Shown here piece by piece: positions 15,106 to 24,741 of a DNA stretch of 64,000 nucleotides. The translations under genes and the position numbers were made by a program. Positions within the stretch are counted from its first letter, which is position 1, and every line of letters begins with the position of its first letter. Below the pieces are notes generated by a model that had not been told where the DNA came from, did no database searches, and saw nothing but the letters and a program-made list of their open reading frames with translations. The DNA is from Thermoleptolyngbya sichuanensis A183 (GTDB taxonomy: Bacteria; Cyanobacteriota; Cyanobacteriia; Elainellales; Elainellaceae): the NCBI RefSeq assembly GCF_013177315.1, contig NZ_CP053661.1, positions 2,976,001-3,040,000 on the forward strand, read 5' to 3'.

Positions 15106-16500
15106 ATGGCGCTGGTGGTGGCAGGAGAACGCAGCGGTGTAGGCAAGACGACGGTAACGATGGCGCTGCTGGCGGCATTGACCCGATGGGGCGATCGCGT
15201 CCAGTCGTTCAAGGTGGGGCCAGACTACATCGACCCCATGTTCCATCAGTTTATTACGGGTCGCGCCTGCCGCAATCTCGATCCACTGCTGACCTCCGAA
15301 ACCTATGTGCAGCAGTGCTTTACCTCTGCAAGTCAGGACGCAGAATTTGCCCTAGTCGAAGGGGTGATGGGGCTATTCGACGGGGCCAGCGGCCGCGAAG
15401 ACGTAGCCAGCACGGCCCAGGTGGCCCGGCTGCTGAACCTGCCCGTGCTGCTGCTGCTGGATTGTGCCCGAATGTCGCGTTCGGTGGCGGCGATCGCCCA
15501 CGGATATCGCAGCTTTGACCCGCGTTTATCCATCGCGGGCGTAGTGCTAAATCGGGTAGGCAGCGATCGCCATCTAACCTTGCTCAAAGAGGCACTGGAG
15601 CCGCTGGACTTGCCCATCCTCGGCGTGCTGCGTCGCCAAGACGAAATCGCCCTCCCCGATCGCCATTTGGGACTCGTGCCCACAGACGAACTGCCGGAGC
15701 TAAGACCCTTGTGCGATCGCCTCGCGTCCCTAGCAGAAACCAGCTTCGACTGGAACCTGCTGCGCCCCTTACTCAGAATTGGCAAACTTGGCAAACTTGG
15801 CAAAATCGAAACGCCGCCCCCACCAATACCCACCGCCGATGCCAAAATCCAAAATCCAAAATCCAAAATCCGCCTGGCCGTTGCCCGCGATCGCGCCTTC
15901 AGCTTCTACTATGCCGATAACCTGGAACTGCTGGAGCGGCTGGGCGCTGAACTGGTGTTCTGGAGTCCACTGCAAGATGCAGCTTTGCCAGAGGGCGTAG
16001 GCGGGCTATACTTCGGCGGCGGCTTCCCGGAAGTGTTTGCCGCAGAACTGGCAGCCAACCCAGCGGCACGGGCAGCCGTGGGAGCCGCCATTCGGGCAGG
16101 GCTGCCGACCTATGCGGAGTGCGGCGGGTTAATGTACCTCAGCCAAAACATTGTGGATTTTGACGGAAACGCCTGGGAGATGGCGGGCGTTTTGCCAACA
16201 GAAGCGGTCATGGGCAAGCGGCTGATGCTCGGCTATCGACGGGCGATCGCCCAGCAAGACACCTTCCTCTATCGCCAGGGCGAAACGCTTTGGGGGCACG
16301 AGTTTCACCGATCGCACCTGACTCACTCCTCCGAAACCCCGCTCTATCACCTGCAACCCTACGACCCCCAAAGCCCTGCCATTCCCGAAGGCTGGCAGTC
16401 GCCCACCCTGCACGCCTCTTATCTGCACGTCCACTGGGGAGCGCGGCCGGAGCTAGCAGCCCAGTTTGTCGCAGCGTGTGGCAACCATCCGGCTACCTGA
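15106..16500 (+). CDS. cobB/cbiA: Cobyrinate a,c-diamide synthase
   Basis: The 464-residue enzyme amidates the a and c side chains of cobyrinate (or hydrogenobyrinate) in corrin synthesis, using ATP and glutamine. The N-terminal dethiobiotin-synthetase-like ATPase domain has the P-loop GERSGVGKTT at residues 7-16 and the KVGPDYIDPMF block. The C-terminal class I glutamine amidotransferase domain has the YAECGGLMYL nucleophile Cys and a late HVHWG. The domain linker holds two repeat-derived insertions, GKLGKLGK and a heptamer-derived IQNPKSKI, which are unusual for the family. No other B12 gene is adjacent. Confidence 0.93.
   Translation: MALVVAGERSGVGKTTVTMALLAALTRWGDRVQSFKVGPDYIDPMFHQFITGRACRNLDPLLTSETYVQQCFTSASQDAEFALVEGVMGLFDGASGREDVASTAQVARLLNLPVLLLLDCARMSRSVAAIAHGYRSFDPRLSIAGVVLNRVGSDRHLTLLKEALEPLDLPILGVLRRQDEIALPDRHLGLVPTDELPELRPLCDRLASLAETSFDWNLLRPLLRIGKLGKLGKIETPPPPIPTADAKIQNPKSKIRLAVARDRAFSFYYADNLELLERLGAELVFWSPLQDAALPEGVGGLYFGGGFPEVFAAELAANPAARAAVGAAIRAGLPTYAECGGLMYLSQNIVDFDGNAWEMAGVLPTEAVMGKRLMLGYRRAIAQQDTFLYRQGETLWGHEFHRSHLTHSSETPLYHLQPYDPQSPAIPEGWQSPTLHASYLHVHWGARPELAAQFVAACGNHPAT
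15776..15872. repeat. In-frame repeats in the cobB interdomain linker
   Basis: Two different repeats lie in one linker. The first is a 9-bp repeat (TTGGCAAAC) with about three units near 15778-15803. The second is the genome-wide heptamer CAAAATC in four tandem copies near 15843-15870. Both keep the reading frame open. Confidence 0.85.
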
Positions 16501-16590
16501 AGCCGCCTAGGCTAGATGCTTGGGCCAAGCCAAAGGTGCGACCTCTGCTGCACCAAGCCGTTGGCTGATTGCGTCTGACAAATCTCCAAG

Positions 16591-17388
16591 CTATCTGCTG
16601 CGAGTTTGCAGACTCATGTCCTCACGACTCAGCGTACTCACAACTTGCAACAGTGCCAGAACTGCAAATGGCGGAATTGTCTTTGCATAACGTTTCCACA
16701 AACGTCCTGGCTCTTGAATTAAACGATAGAGCCATTCAAATCCCAATTGCCTGACGATTTCCGGTGCCCACTTTTGCACCCCTGCATAGACAGGAAATGC
16801 CCCACCCAGCCCAATCATCACCGCATTCACTTTGTCTTTGTGATCGCTGATCCATTGCTCCTGTTTTGGGCAGCCCAGCGACACCATCACGATGCCTGCG
16901 CCGCTCTCGTTGATTAGCCGCGTAATGTTCTCATCTTCCTGAGGAGTAAGCGGGCGAAAGGGCAACGGTTCCATGCCTGCAATCTCCAGATTTGGAAATT
17001 CGTGGCGCAGCCGTTGGCGCATTTTTTGTAAGGTGTTTGCATCGGAGCCCAGGAAAAAGATGCTGACGTTTCGAGAGGGCGATCGCCCACAAAGCCCCAA
17101 GATAATATCCATGCCAGCCACTCTGTCTTGCCGATAGCGCCCCATCCAACTCATCAACCAAACAAGCGGCATTCCATCCGGCGTTACCATATCGCTGCCC
17201 GACAAAATAGCGCCAAACTCTTTGTTCCAGGTTGCTTCCATCAGCATATGCACATTGGCAACGCAGACGGTCTTACTCAAGCGCTGCGCGGCCCATTCCA
17301 GCATCCAATCTATCTGTTCATAAAAGCTAAGAGCTGTAACTGGAAACCCAATCACATTCTGAGTTGGAGGCTTGCTCTGGGACATCAT
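16591..17388 (-). CDS. WecG/TagA/CpsF family glycosyltransferase
   Basis: The 265-residue protein belongs to glycosyltransferase family 26 (WecG/TagA/CpsF), which adds N-acetylmannosaminuronic acid, N-acetylmannosamine or a similar sugar to a lipid-linked acceptor at the cytoplasmic membrane. Diagnostic segments are TVCVANVHMLMEA, SDMVTPDGMPLVW, FFLGSD, VSLGCPKQEQWI and GLGGAFPVYAGVQKWAPEIVRQLGFEWLYRL, split over residues 40-240. It probably works in exopolysaccharide or O-antigen assembly, in keeping with the GDP-fucose and export genes to its right. Confidence 0.92.
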   Translation of the reverse strand: MMSQSKPPTQNVIGFPVTALSFYEQIDWMLEWAAQRLSKTVCVANVHMLMEATWNKEFGAILSGSDMVTPDGMPLVWLMSWMGRYRQDRVAGMDIILGLCGRSPSRNVSIFFLGSDANTLQKMRQRLRHEFPNLEIAGMEPLPFRPLTPQEDENITRLINESGAGIVMVSLGCPKQEQWISDHKDKVNAVMIGLGGAFPVYAGVQKWAPEIVRQLGFEWLYRLIQEPGRLWKRYAKTIPPFAVLALLQVVSTLSREDMSLQTRSR

Positions 17389-18384
17389 AAGTTAACACTT
17401 CGGGATAAACTGAACTTCGTGAATTGATGTGGAGATGCTCACTATTCAGTTGCAGTAATTCCCTGATCCGATTGAGCGCTTAAAAGGCGCTTTGCATTCA
17501 ACCAAAGCTCAATGAACCTATCAAAATGAAATGGGAAATCTTCCCCTATCTAATAACCCTCAGTAGAGTGGTAGAAGAGCGAAGAGAGCAGTAGATGAAA
17601 ATAAGTCATGAGGCGCTACTGGAAAAGCAGCAGTTGCCTACTCATAACTTCATGTAGTTTCGTGCGCGATAAAGCGCTCATTGTAGGTTCAAGGCCTGGC
17701 TGATGCTCAATGATCAACTTTCGCCAGTAGCGCTGCGAATGAAATTACTGGAAGCTCTACAGATGCTTGACCGGCAATCCCAAAATCACAAATCTAAAAT
17801 CGAGAATTGATATAGGCCCCTTAATGGCTGTCAGATGCAGCAGGCATTGAAAAAGCAGCCAAAGCTTGATGTAGAGATAGATGCTTTATAGGGCAGATGC
17901 TTTATAAGGTAAATGCTGGCGGCGCTTTTACGTTAGGTTCAAAACCGCTCAAAAAATCTCAAGCTTTCTGAATAGGGCGATCGCACGATCGACAACCTTG
18001 CTAGCACAACACCTGAAACGGTTTACAAGAGAGATGAAGCGGTAGATACAGGCAGATCCCAAGATTAGGAAACTGGATAGATAACCCCAGTGAACGAAAC
18101 CAGCGGAGATGACCCTGCTCTTGTAAAGATAGCTTGGTAGATACTTCCGTAATTCTACAGAAAAAAGCTCGAAGTTTCACCTGACTCCGCTATTTTTACA
18201 CAATTTACATTACGCAAATATCCTGAAAGGGATCGCAGTATCCAGTGCCCGTTGGATAGACTCTGATTACGTCGGATTGTTCCCGTGTCAATCTTTCGCG
18301 ACTGCTTTAGACTGTTCTAGCGATAGACCTCAAGCTACAGACCTCAAGCTAAACTTTACCGAATCTTAATCAACCTTTATCCAG
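17389..18384. other. 1-kb intergenic region without a recognisable gene
   Basis: No convincing reading frame or RNA gene is visible between the WecG-type gene and fcl. It has short direct repeats: AGATGCTTTAT twice near 17880-17905 and AGACCTCAAGCTA twice at 18325-18351. A HIP1-related GCGATCGCACGATCG lies near 17978. It must hold the promoter of the WecG-type gene. A small RNA cannot be excluded. Confidence 0.4.
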
Positions 18385-19338
18385 CTAACCTGTAATCCTA
18401 CTGGCATGATTTCGATACCAGTGGATCGTGTTCCGTAGTCCCTCCCTAAACTCCACCTCTGCGGTAAAGCCAAACTTATCCTTAGCCCGCTGCGTATCGA
18501 GACACCTGCGGGGCTGCCCATTGGGCTTATCAGTCTCCCAAACCAGTTCCCCGTCATAGTCCATCAGTTCACAAATCAGCGTAATCAGATCCTTGATAGA
18601 AATCTCATAGCCCGTCCCCAAATTCACAGGCTCCGGCTCCGCATAGAACTGCGTCCCCATCACAATCCCCCGCGCCGCATCGGTGGAATAGAGAAACTCC
18701 CGCGTCGGCGAACCATCCCCCCACACCGGAATCGTCCTCTCCCCGCGCAACTGCGCCTCATGCACCTTGCGAATCAGCGCCGGAATCACATGAGAACTGC
18801 GCGGGTCAAAATTATCCTCCGGTCCATACAGATTCACCGGCAGCAGGTAAATGCCATCAAACCCATACTGCTGACGATACGCCTGAAGCTGCACCAACAG
18901 CGCCTTCTTCGCCACCCCATAGGGAGCATTGGTCTCCTCCGGGTAGCCATTCCACAGGTCATCTTCCTTGAACGGCACAGGCGTGAACTTGGGATAGGCG
19001 CAAATCGTGCCCACACAGGTAAACTTCTTCACCCCCGCTTCATAGGCAGCATGAATCAGTTGCGCCCCCATCATCAGGTTGTCGTAGAACAGTTCCGCAG
19101 GCTTTTCCCGATTCAGCCCGATGCCGCCGACATGGGCTGCGAGATGAATCACAATGTCTTGCTGGTCAACGGCGCGACGGCACGCCTCCATCTGCGTCAG
19201 GTCATAGTCGCGAGAGCGGGGCACCGTAATCTTGGCGGGGTCGGCACCCGCGTGGATGAGTTGGTTCACCACCTGCTTGCCGAGGAATCCGGCACCGCCC
19301 GTGACGAGAATTCGTTGGTTGGAGAAGGAGAGGGGCAT
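18385..19338 (-). CDS. fcl: GDP-L-fucose synthase
   Basis: The 317-residue short-chain dehydrogenase has the N-terminal NAD(P) motif GGAGFLG, the [16 protein letters not shown] block typical of GDP-fucose synthases, and the catalytic Tyr-Lys pair in [11 protein letters not shown]. It epimerises and reduces GDP-4-keto-6-deoxymannose to GDP-L-fucose with NADPH. It lies directly downstream of gmd on the same strand, so the two are almost certainly co-transcribed. The 120-bp spacer is a heptamer repeat block. The end AGGAGAGGGGCAT gives a strong ribosome binding site in reverse. Confidence 0.95.
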   Translation of the reverse strand: MPLSFSNQRILVTGGAGFLGKQVVNQLIHAGADPAKITVPRSRDYDLTQMEACRRAVDQQDIVIHLAAHVGGIGLNREKPAELFYDNLMMGAQLIHAAYEAGVKKFTCVGTICAYPKFTPVPFKEDDLWNGYPEETNAPYGVAKKALLVQLQAYRQQYGFDGIYLLPVNLYGPEDNFDPRSSHVIPALIRKVHEAQLRGERTIPVWGDGSPTREFLYSTDAARGIVMGTQFYAEPEPVNLGTGYEISIKDLITLICELMDYDGELVWETDKPNGQPRRCLDTQRAKDKFGFTAEVEFREGLRNTIHWYRNHASRITG

Positions 19339-19339
19339 A

Positions 19340-19455
19340 GGGGAAAGAGGGAAGAGGGAAGAGGGAAGAGGGAAGAGGGAAGAGGGAAGAGGGAAGAGGG
19401 AAGAGCGGGTTTTCGTTTTTCGTTTTTCGTTTTTCGTTTTTCCCTCTTCGTTCTT
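19340..19455. repeat. GGGAAGA / CGTTTTT heptamer block between gmd and fcl
   Basis: About ten tandem units of GGGAAGA (19342-19405) are followed by four units of CGTTTTT and a short CTTCG tail. It fills nearly all the spacer between two genes of one operon. The two halves are partly complementary and could form a hairpin in the mRNA. Confidence 0.88.
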
Positions 19456-19458
19456 TCC

Positions 19459-20541
19459 CTAGGGCGTTGCGCTTGTGCCTGCGGCTTGCCGGATGGTGGC
19501 GTGGTCGAGGACGGTCTGGGCGCTGTTGCCGTTGAGGGGGATGAGACCCAGGGCTTTGAGGTCGGCTTCGACCATCAGGTAGACCAACTGCTCGAAGCTG
19601 ACGCTGGGCTGCCAGCCGAGTTGGGTCTTGGCTTTGGTGGGGTCGCCAATCAGCAGGTCAACTTCGGCGGGGCGCAGGTAGCGTTCGTCGAACTCGACGT
19701 AGTCTTGCCAGTTGAGGTTGACGTAACCAAAGGCGAGTTCCAGGAATTCTCTCACTTCGTGGGTTTCGCCAGTGGCAACGACATAGTCGTCGGGCTGGTC
19801 TTGTTGCAGCATTAGCCACATGGCTTGCACGTAGTCTTTGGCGTAGCCCCAGTCCCGTTTGGCATCTAGGTTGCCCATGTAGAGTTTCTTTTGCTGACCG
19901 GCGACGATGCGGGCGACGGCGCGGGTGATTTTGCGGGTGACAAAGGTTTCGCCCCGGCGGGGAGATTCGTGGTTGAACAGGATGCCGTTGCAGGCGAACA
20001 GACCGTAGGATTCGCGGTAGTTAACGGTTTGCCAGTGGGCGTAGACTTTGGCGCAGGCGTAGGGGCTGCGCGGGTAGAAGGGGGTGCTTTCGCTTTGGGG
20101 CACGGCTTGCACTTTGCCGTACATTTCGGAGGAGCCTGCTTGGTAGAAGCGGACTTCGTTGCCGGTGCGCTGCTGGTAGTCCCGCAGGGCTTCTAGGAGC
20201 CGCAGGGTGCCCATGCCGACGGCATCGGCGGTGTATTCGGGGGCATCGAAGCTGACGCGCACGTGGGATTGTGCGCCTAGGTTGTAGATTTCGTGGGGCT
20301 GCACGTGTTCGAGGATGCGCCGCAGGGTGGTGCCGTCGGTCAGGTCGCCGTAGTGCAGAAACAGGCGGGCGTTTTCGTTGTGGGGGTCTTCGTAGATATG
20401 GTCGATGCGGTCGGTGTTGAAGGTGGAGGTGCGGCGGATGATGCCGTGGACTTCGTATCCCTTCTCTAGGAGCATCTCGCTCAGGTATGACCCGTCTTGT
20501 CCTGTGATGCCTGTGATCAGTGCGTGCTTTTTGTAGGTCAT
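19459..20541 (-). CDS. gmd: GDP-mannose 4,6-dehydratase
   Basis: The 360-residue enzyme converts GDP-D-mannose to GDP-4-keto-6-deoxy-D-mannose, the substrate of the downstream fcl product. It has the NADP-binding start [17 protein letters not shown], the [11 protein letters not shown] block, the catalytic YxxxK in [12 protein letters not shown], and the [16 protein letters not shown] segment typical of GMD. Length and motifs are normal. The start ATG at 20541 opens the gmd-fcl operon. A MITE lies 60 bp upstream. Confidence 0.96.
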   Translation of the reverse strand: MTYKKHALITGITGQDGSYLSEMLLEKGYEVHGIIRRTSTFNTDRIDHIYEDPHNENARLFLHYGDLTDGTTLRRILEHVQPHEIYNLGAQSHVRVSFDAPEYTADAVGMGTLRLLEALRDYQQRTGNEVRFYQAGSSEMYGKVQAVPQSESTPFYPRSPYACAKVYAHWQTVNYRESYGLFACNGILFNHESPRRGETFVTRKITRAVARIVAGQQKKLYMGNLDAKRDWGYAKDYVQAMWLMLQQDQPDDYVVATGETHEVREFLELAFGYVNLNWQDYVEFDERYLRPAEVDLLIGDPTKAKTQLGWQPSVSFEQLVYLMVEADLKALGLIPLNGNSAQTVLDHATIRQAAGTSATP

Positions 20542-20602
20542 GAATGGCCTCGTATTGTTAGCAGTAAGACTGGCATTCTGCTTCTATGTGCATTTCTTCT
20601 GA

Positions 20603-20708
20603 TAAGTAGGTAGACCAGATTAAAAAACAGATCCTGAACCCTGCGCCGCCCGCTGCGCGGGCGGCGCAGGGTCTTTGGGATTTATATTTATTAATGTCTA
20701 CCTACTTA
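20603..20708 (+). repeat. MITE-1 copy 3
   Basis: This 106-bp copy has ends TAAGTAGGTAGACC / GTCTACCTACTTA, the best-matched inverted repeats of the family. The hairpin loop is CTGCG, the reverse complement of the loop in copies 1 and 4 when all are put in the same orientation. It lies in the gmd upstream region. Confidence 0.87.
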
Positions 20709-21210
20709 GAAGCTCAATTTCAGTGGGTGGCGATCGCCCTTGGTTCTGTTCCGCTTCTACTCCTACCTTCCAAATTATTGTTCTTGAACTATGTAACTAT
20801 CAATCCACTAAGGATTCATTAAGGTATCCATCTGCCGGATGGCTATCTATGAAATAACTCTGGGAAACAACTCTGGTCAATCCAGTGCCCAAATTCTATG
20901 ATTTGAAGTCGGTCAAGTAATCTTTCTTAAAAACGATCGGAAATCCGGATAAAATATCTTTAAATTCAAGTGATTGATCAGGAAAACCTGGTTTTATTCA
21001 ACAAGTAAAAATCTGCGGAATAGGAACTAATTTGCCCAGATATTTCAAGATAACAACGTGTAGAAATACACGATTTTAGCCAGAATAATCCGATTAAATT
21101 CATTGGATTAAATTTATTGGCTGTGGTTGAAATCGCCATTTGAAATGAGATTCGTCAACGAAATTTTTCACTTCAAATAGCGATCGCCTCTACGCACCTT
21201 TTCCAAACCA
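20709..21210. other. AT-rich intergenic region upstream of the SLBB gene end
   Basis: About 500 bp of AT-rich sequence lies between MITE-1 copy 3 and the end of the SLBB gene. No gene is seen. The gmd promoter probably lies between its start and the MITE, or is carried in this stretch. Confidence 0.4.
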
Positions 21211-22653
21211 CTAAAGGCCAAACAATCGCAGAATATTCACAATCGGAAAAATCTGCCCAATGGGTGTTGTAATCGTTCCCAAGGTGTCTGAGAAGCTGGC
21301 CAATCCCGATCGCCCAACCACAATCACATCGTTACCTCGCAAGGCTGGATTATCCGCATCATTCAATGCATTGGCAAAGTCGATTTCAATCGTGCGTTCT
21401 GCCACCGTTCCATCAGGATTCAATCGGATCAGCTTCACCGAATCGCGCCGAGCCCGACGATTGTTAAAACCACCCGCCGCCAAAATCGCCTGATTGAGTG
21501 GCGTATTCGGGGGAACTTCCACAATTCCAGGCTGGTTCACCTCGCCCACCACGTAGACCTGAATCGACGCGGGCGAGAAGGTTGCGGCTGCAAGTTCCGT
21601 TGCCTCAGCCGGATCGAGCGCAGTCGCAACCGGAATATAGACCGTATCGCCGTTTTGCAAAACTGTATCCTGATTCACATTGCCCGTTTGCAGCAGATCC
21701 CAGAGATCGACATCCAGCGTTTGCACACGACCACTAGCGGTTTGTCGGCGCACTTGGATCTGTCGGACATTCGCCGTTTCGGTAATGCCACCTGCCACCT
21801 GAATCGCGCGAGTCACTGTGGGAATCAGCGCTTCAGCATTATTGCCGCCCGTGCCAAGCGCTAGAGTATGCGTGCCCGGCCGCTTCACCTCACCCACCAC
21901 CACAATGTCAATCGGGCGGCGCGTTGCGGCATACAGATTGGCTCCTGCCAAGCGGCGAGTTTCCGCCAGATTCAGCGTGCTTGCCGCTGGGATCTGAATC
22001 GTGTCGCCGTCTCGGAGGGTAATGTCTTGGGTCAGGTCGCCCTCTTGCAACAACTCCCAGAGGTTCACAGTAATCAGTTGTGTCGTGCTTTGGGTCGGGC
22101 TGAGGCGCTGGGTGCGGCGAATTTGAATTTGGCGGACATTGGCAGAGGAGGTAACTCCCCCTGCATTTTGCAGAGCAGTCGTCAGCGTTGGCAACCTAGC
22201 GGTAGTAAGCGTTTGCCCCCCCTGATCGCCCGATATGTTGAAGGTGTAAGATCCGGGGCGATCGATTTCTCCAGCGACGCTATAGCGAATCGGGCGGGGA
22301 GACAGCAGGCTGAGGGTGACAATCGGACGGCGATAAAACGGCGCATAGCGGGCAGAAATTGCCGCTGCGGCCTGCTGAAGCGTCAGTCCTTCTACAAACA
22401 CAGACCCGGCCAGGGGCAAGTTGAGCGTGCCGTCTACCAAAACTTGCTGGGGGCCAGTGTATTCTGGCACTCGAAAGAGGGTGACCTGAATGCGATCGCT
22501 CGGCCCCAGGGTATAAGCATCCTCAACAAACACAGACTGGGAAACAGAAATTGGCGCTGCGGGCTGCAACTGGCTATGGGCAGGCAAGGCAACACCGCTC
22601 AACACGATCAGCGCACTTGCAACGGAGGCAGTGTGTTTTTGGAAGTTAGACAT
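21211..22653 (-). CDS. Polysaccharide export protein with three SLBB-type domains (Wza-like)
   Basis: The 480-residue protein has a signal peptide (SALIVLSGVALPAHSQ, residues 13-28), a Poly_export domain (YTLGPSDRIQVTLF, then GTLNLPLAG and LTLQQAAAAISARY), and three SLBB repeats each opening with a G-E-x-x-x-P-G motif: VAGEIDRPGSY, VVGEVKRPGTH and VVGEVNQPGIV. It is a periplasmic or outer-membrane part of a Wza-type exopolysaccharide channel. The C terminus ends in a hydrophobic segment. I chose the ATG at 22653 because the signal peptide follows; the longer frame to 22806 is arginine-rich and unlikely. A paralogue lies at 51919. Confidence 0.9.
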   Translation of the reverse strand: MSNFQKHTASVASALIVLSGVALPAHSQLQPAAPISVSQSVFVEDAYTLGPSDRIQVTLFRVPEYTGPQQVLVDGTLNLPLAGSVFVEGLTLQQAAAAISARYAPFYRRPIVTLSLLSPRPIRYSVAGEIDRPGSYTFNISGDQGGQTLTTARLPTLTTALQNAGGVTSSANVRQIQIRRTQRLSPTQSTTQLITVNLWELLQEGDLTQDITLRDGDTIQIPAASTLNLAETRRLAGANLYAATRRPIDIVVVGEVKRPGTHTLALGTGGNNAEALIPTVTRAIQVAGGITETANVRQIQVRRQTASGRVQTLDVDLWDLLQTGNVNQDTVLQNGDTVYIPVATALDPAEATELAAATFSPASIQVYVVGEVNQPGIVEVPPNTPLNQAILAAGGFNNRRARRDSVKLIRLNPDGTVAERTIEIDFANALNDADNPALRGNDVIVVGRSGLASFSDTLGTITTPIGQIFPIVNILRLFGL

Positions 22654-22837
22654 TGCGGTAAAACGTCCGGAAGATTGGCAGAAAAGACACCAGCGTTTAC
22701 GGAAGTTATCCGAAAAAACCGTAAGGGGGGCACGCTTTCTTCTGCTATTTACACTGCCAAGGACTCGCAACCGGATTAATACGCGAAGTTCATGAAGGGA
22801 ATACAACGACTAATATCCCAATGAGGCCCAGTGCTGG

Positions 22838-23307
22838 CTAACTGACAAAACTAATCGACGGCATAGCAGTACGTGCGTATTCTGAACTCGATTCGGTCGG
22901 TGCGCCGCTCATGCTGTTTGCGAGAGTCCATCGGGGGTTGAGGATCGCAGCTATGGCTGAAACGGACATGATGAATGAGTTGTCAACCATTTTCTAAAGC
23001 TGCTTTTACCCAATCCCAACCAATCCGAAAGTAGCTATTGCCGCGAAACCAATGAGGGTCAACCCAACGACGTTTACCCGTTGCGACCACCTCGATCCCT
23101 TGGGCAGTGGCATAAAGGGTCGCGACCGCCAAGAGAAACCAGAGGCGAGAGAGGGCGCAGACAGGGCGAGGTGTCCAAACTCAGGTACAGACACGCTTCA
23201 GCCCAATCCGCTAACACTGCCTGAATCAACGGCTTGTACAAGCGATAAACGTTCAGACGACTGTTGTGTAGCCAGCGGCTTTTAAGTAACCTTTGTCAGT
23301 CAACCAG
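22838..23307. mobile_element. IS remnant A with GGTTGACTGACAAA-type ends
   Basis: The left end GGCTAACTGACAAAACTAAT and the right end, whose reverse complement starts GGTTGACTGACAAAGG, are inverted repeats. They resemble the ends of the IS4-type element at 26333. Only about 470 bp remains and no transposase frame is complete. Remnant B at 56846-57118 shares both ends, including ACTAATCGACGGCATA on the left. Confidence 0.65.
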
Positions 23308-23677
23308 GGTGAAAGACCGTCTGGTAAGGCGACTGCAATCAGAGATATCCATTATCGTGGATGACCAAAAAGCCTGGTTTGCTCCCTATCTGGGCGGTGT
23401 TGACCGTAAATCAGGGGACTATTACCGCAAATTGGCACAAAACCTGAAACGAACGTTGGTGTTCAATAATGGCTTGTCGCTCATTGGCTTGCTGCAATCG
23501 TGTCTAGATTATGCACTTAATGACACCACGAAAATCGGCGGTATGTTTGAAGCCTTGAAAACTCAGTTGCGGTTTCAGAGCGGACGCAAAGTTCTGGAAA
23601 CCGTCAGGGAGCATCCCACTTTCGCGAAAACAGTGCGAAGGGTGAGAATGGGAGGGTAGCCCCAGGGATGACTCACC

Positions 23678-23887
23678 ATGACACCTGAAGACCAAAAGCG
23701 ATTGGAAACTTGTACAGCAGAGATCGCCGAGATTTTGTATCGCAATAGCAACCGAGAGGGGCTCGATAGTCTAGAAGGCATCGAGCAGACTGTACGACGG
23801 CAAATGCTAGAGGAGGTGAGCCCTCGAGTTGCCCTTTTTTTGTCAACCAGAAAGCCTACCCCGCCCGAGGCCGGGTTCGCCGATTGA
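23678..23887 (+). CDS. ISKra4 transposase, N-terminal frame
   Basis: This 69-residue frame starts at an ATG in MTPEDQKRLETCTAEIAEIL and is the short first frame of many ISKra4 elements. It contains the run CTTTTTTTG at 23834-23842. After the run, the -1 frame reads without a stop into the catalytic part. The in-frame end AGFAD is therefore probably not the main product. Its stop overlaps the TTG at 23884. Confidence 0.75.
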   Translation: MTPEDQKRLETCTAEIAEILYRNSNREGLDSLEGIEQTVRRQMLEEVSPRVALFLSTRKPTPPEAGFAD

Positions 23888-24741
23888 AGAGTTTGGTAGG
23901 GGTCCTTGAGATTCGTCAAAGTCAGGCAGAACGGTTAGGCGTAAAGGCTTACAGCCGTCTCAGTGGTGGCCTAGAGAAAGCCAACCTACGCTTAAGTGCC
24001 AACGAATCGTTTCAAGATGCAGAGGATGACATCGTAGCCCTGACCGGGATGCGGGTCGGGCACTCGACCCAACAACGTCTGGTGGGGCGTCAGTCGTTCG
24101 AGTCTGCCGAGGCTAAACAAGGCGTCAGTGAGGTCAGCATTGATGGCGGCAAAGTCCGTCTGCGTGACCTGCTAGAGTCCGATAGCCCGTGGCGAGACTA
24201 CAAAGCGGTGCGGGTGGAGGGGATTTATTACAACGCCTTCTTCCAAGACAATGACAGCTTGATTGATTATCTCAGCGCTCAACGCTTGCTCTCCCCACTG
24301 GTCTGTCTGGGCGATGGTCACGCTGGGGTGTGGAATCTGTTTGCTCAACTCACCACCGTTGAGACCCGTTGGGAAATCCTCGATTGGTACCATCTCAAAG
24401 AAAACCTCTACAAAGTCGGTGGGTCGCTCAAGCGCTTAGCAGCGGCGGAAATGCTGTTATGGCAAGGTCAAGTGGAAGCCGCCAGGGCCCTCTTTGCCGA
24501 CTGTCGGCGCAAGCAAGCCCGCAATTTTGAAGCCTATCTGAGCACCCATCGCTCTCGCATCGTGAATTATGGGTTCTACCAGGCTGAGCAACTCTGTTCT
24601 ATTGGATCAGGAGCCGTAGAATCGGCTGTCAAACAGATTGGGCGACGCCTCCAAATTTCGGGTGCTCGCTGGAATACGGCCTCCGTTAATGCCATGTTGA
24701 GTCTGCGCTGTGCCTACCTCAATGGACAGCTCGCCAGTTGA
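23884..24741 (+). CDS. ISKra4 transposase, catalytic frame
   Basis: The DDE-type catalytic domain shows EVSIDGGKVRLRD (first Asp), LVCLGDGHAGVWNL (second Asp), and a late GSGAVESAVKQIGRRL (Glu), a typical ISKra4 arrangement. HLKENLYK lies between the last two. The frame is open upstream to the T7 run at 23835, so the real product is probably a -1 frameshift fusion with the preceding 69-residue frame. It is intact and possibly active. Confidence 0.85.
   Translation: MKSLVGVLEIRQSQAERLGVKAYSRLSGGLEKANLRLSANESFQDAEDDIVALTGMRVGHSTQQRLVGRQSFESAEAKQGVSEVSIDGGKVRLRDLLESDSPWRDYKAVRVEGIYYNAFFQDNDSLIDYLSAQRLLSPLVCLGDGHAGVWNLFAQLTTVETRWEILDWYHLKENLYKVGGSLKRLAAAEMLLWQGQVEAARALFADCRRKQARNFEAYLSTHRSRIVNYGFYQAEQLCSIGSGAVESAVKQIGRRLQISGARWNTASVNAMLSLRCAYLNGQLAS

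Noticed and set aside
19340-19460. CRISPR-like array between gmd and fcl
   Set aside because: Units are 7 bp and contiguous with no spacers, so it is a simple heptamer repeat.
22654-22806. 51-residue N-terminal extension of the SLBB protein
   Set aside because: Arginine-rich with no signal; the signal peptide follows the ATG at 22653.
23006-23194. 62-codon minus-strand frame in IS remnant A
   Set aside because: Could be a transposase scrap, but no motif is recognisable and no start signal is seen.
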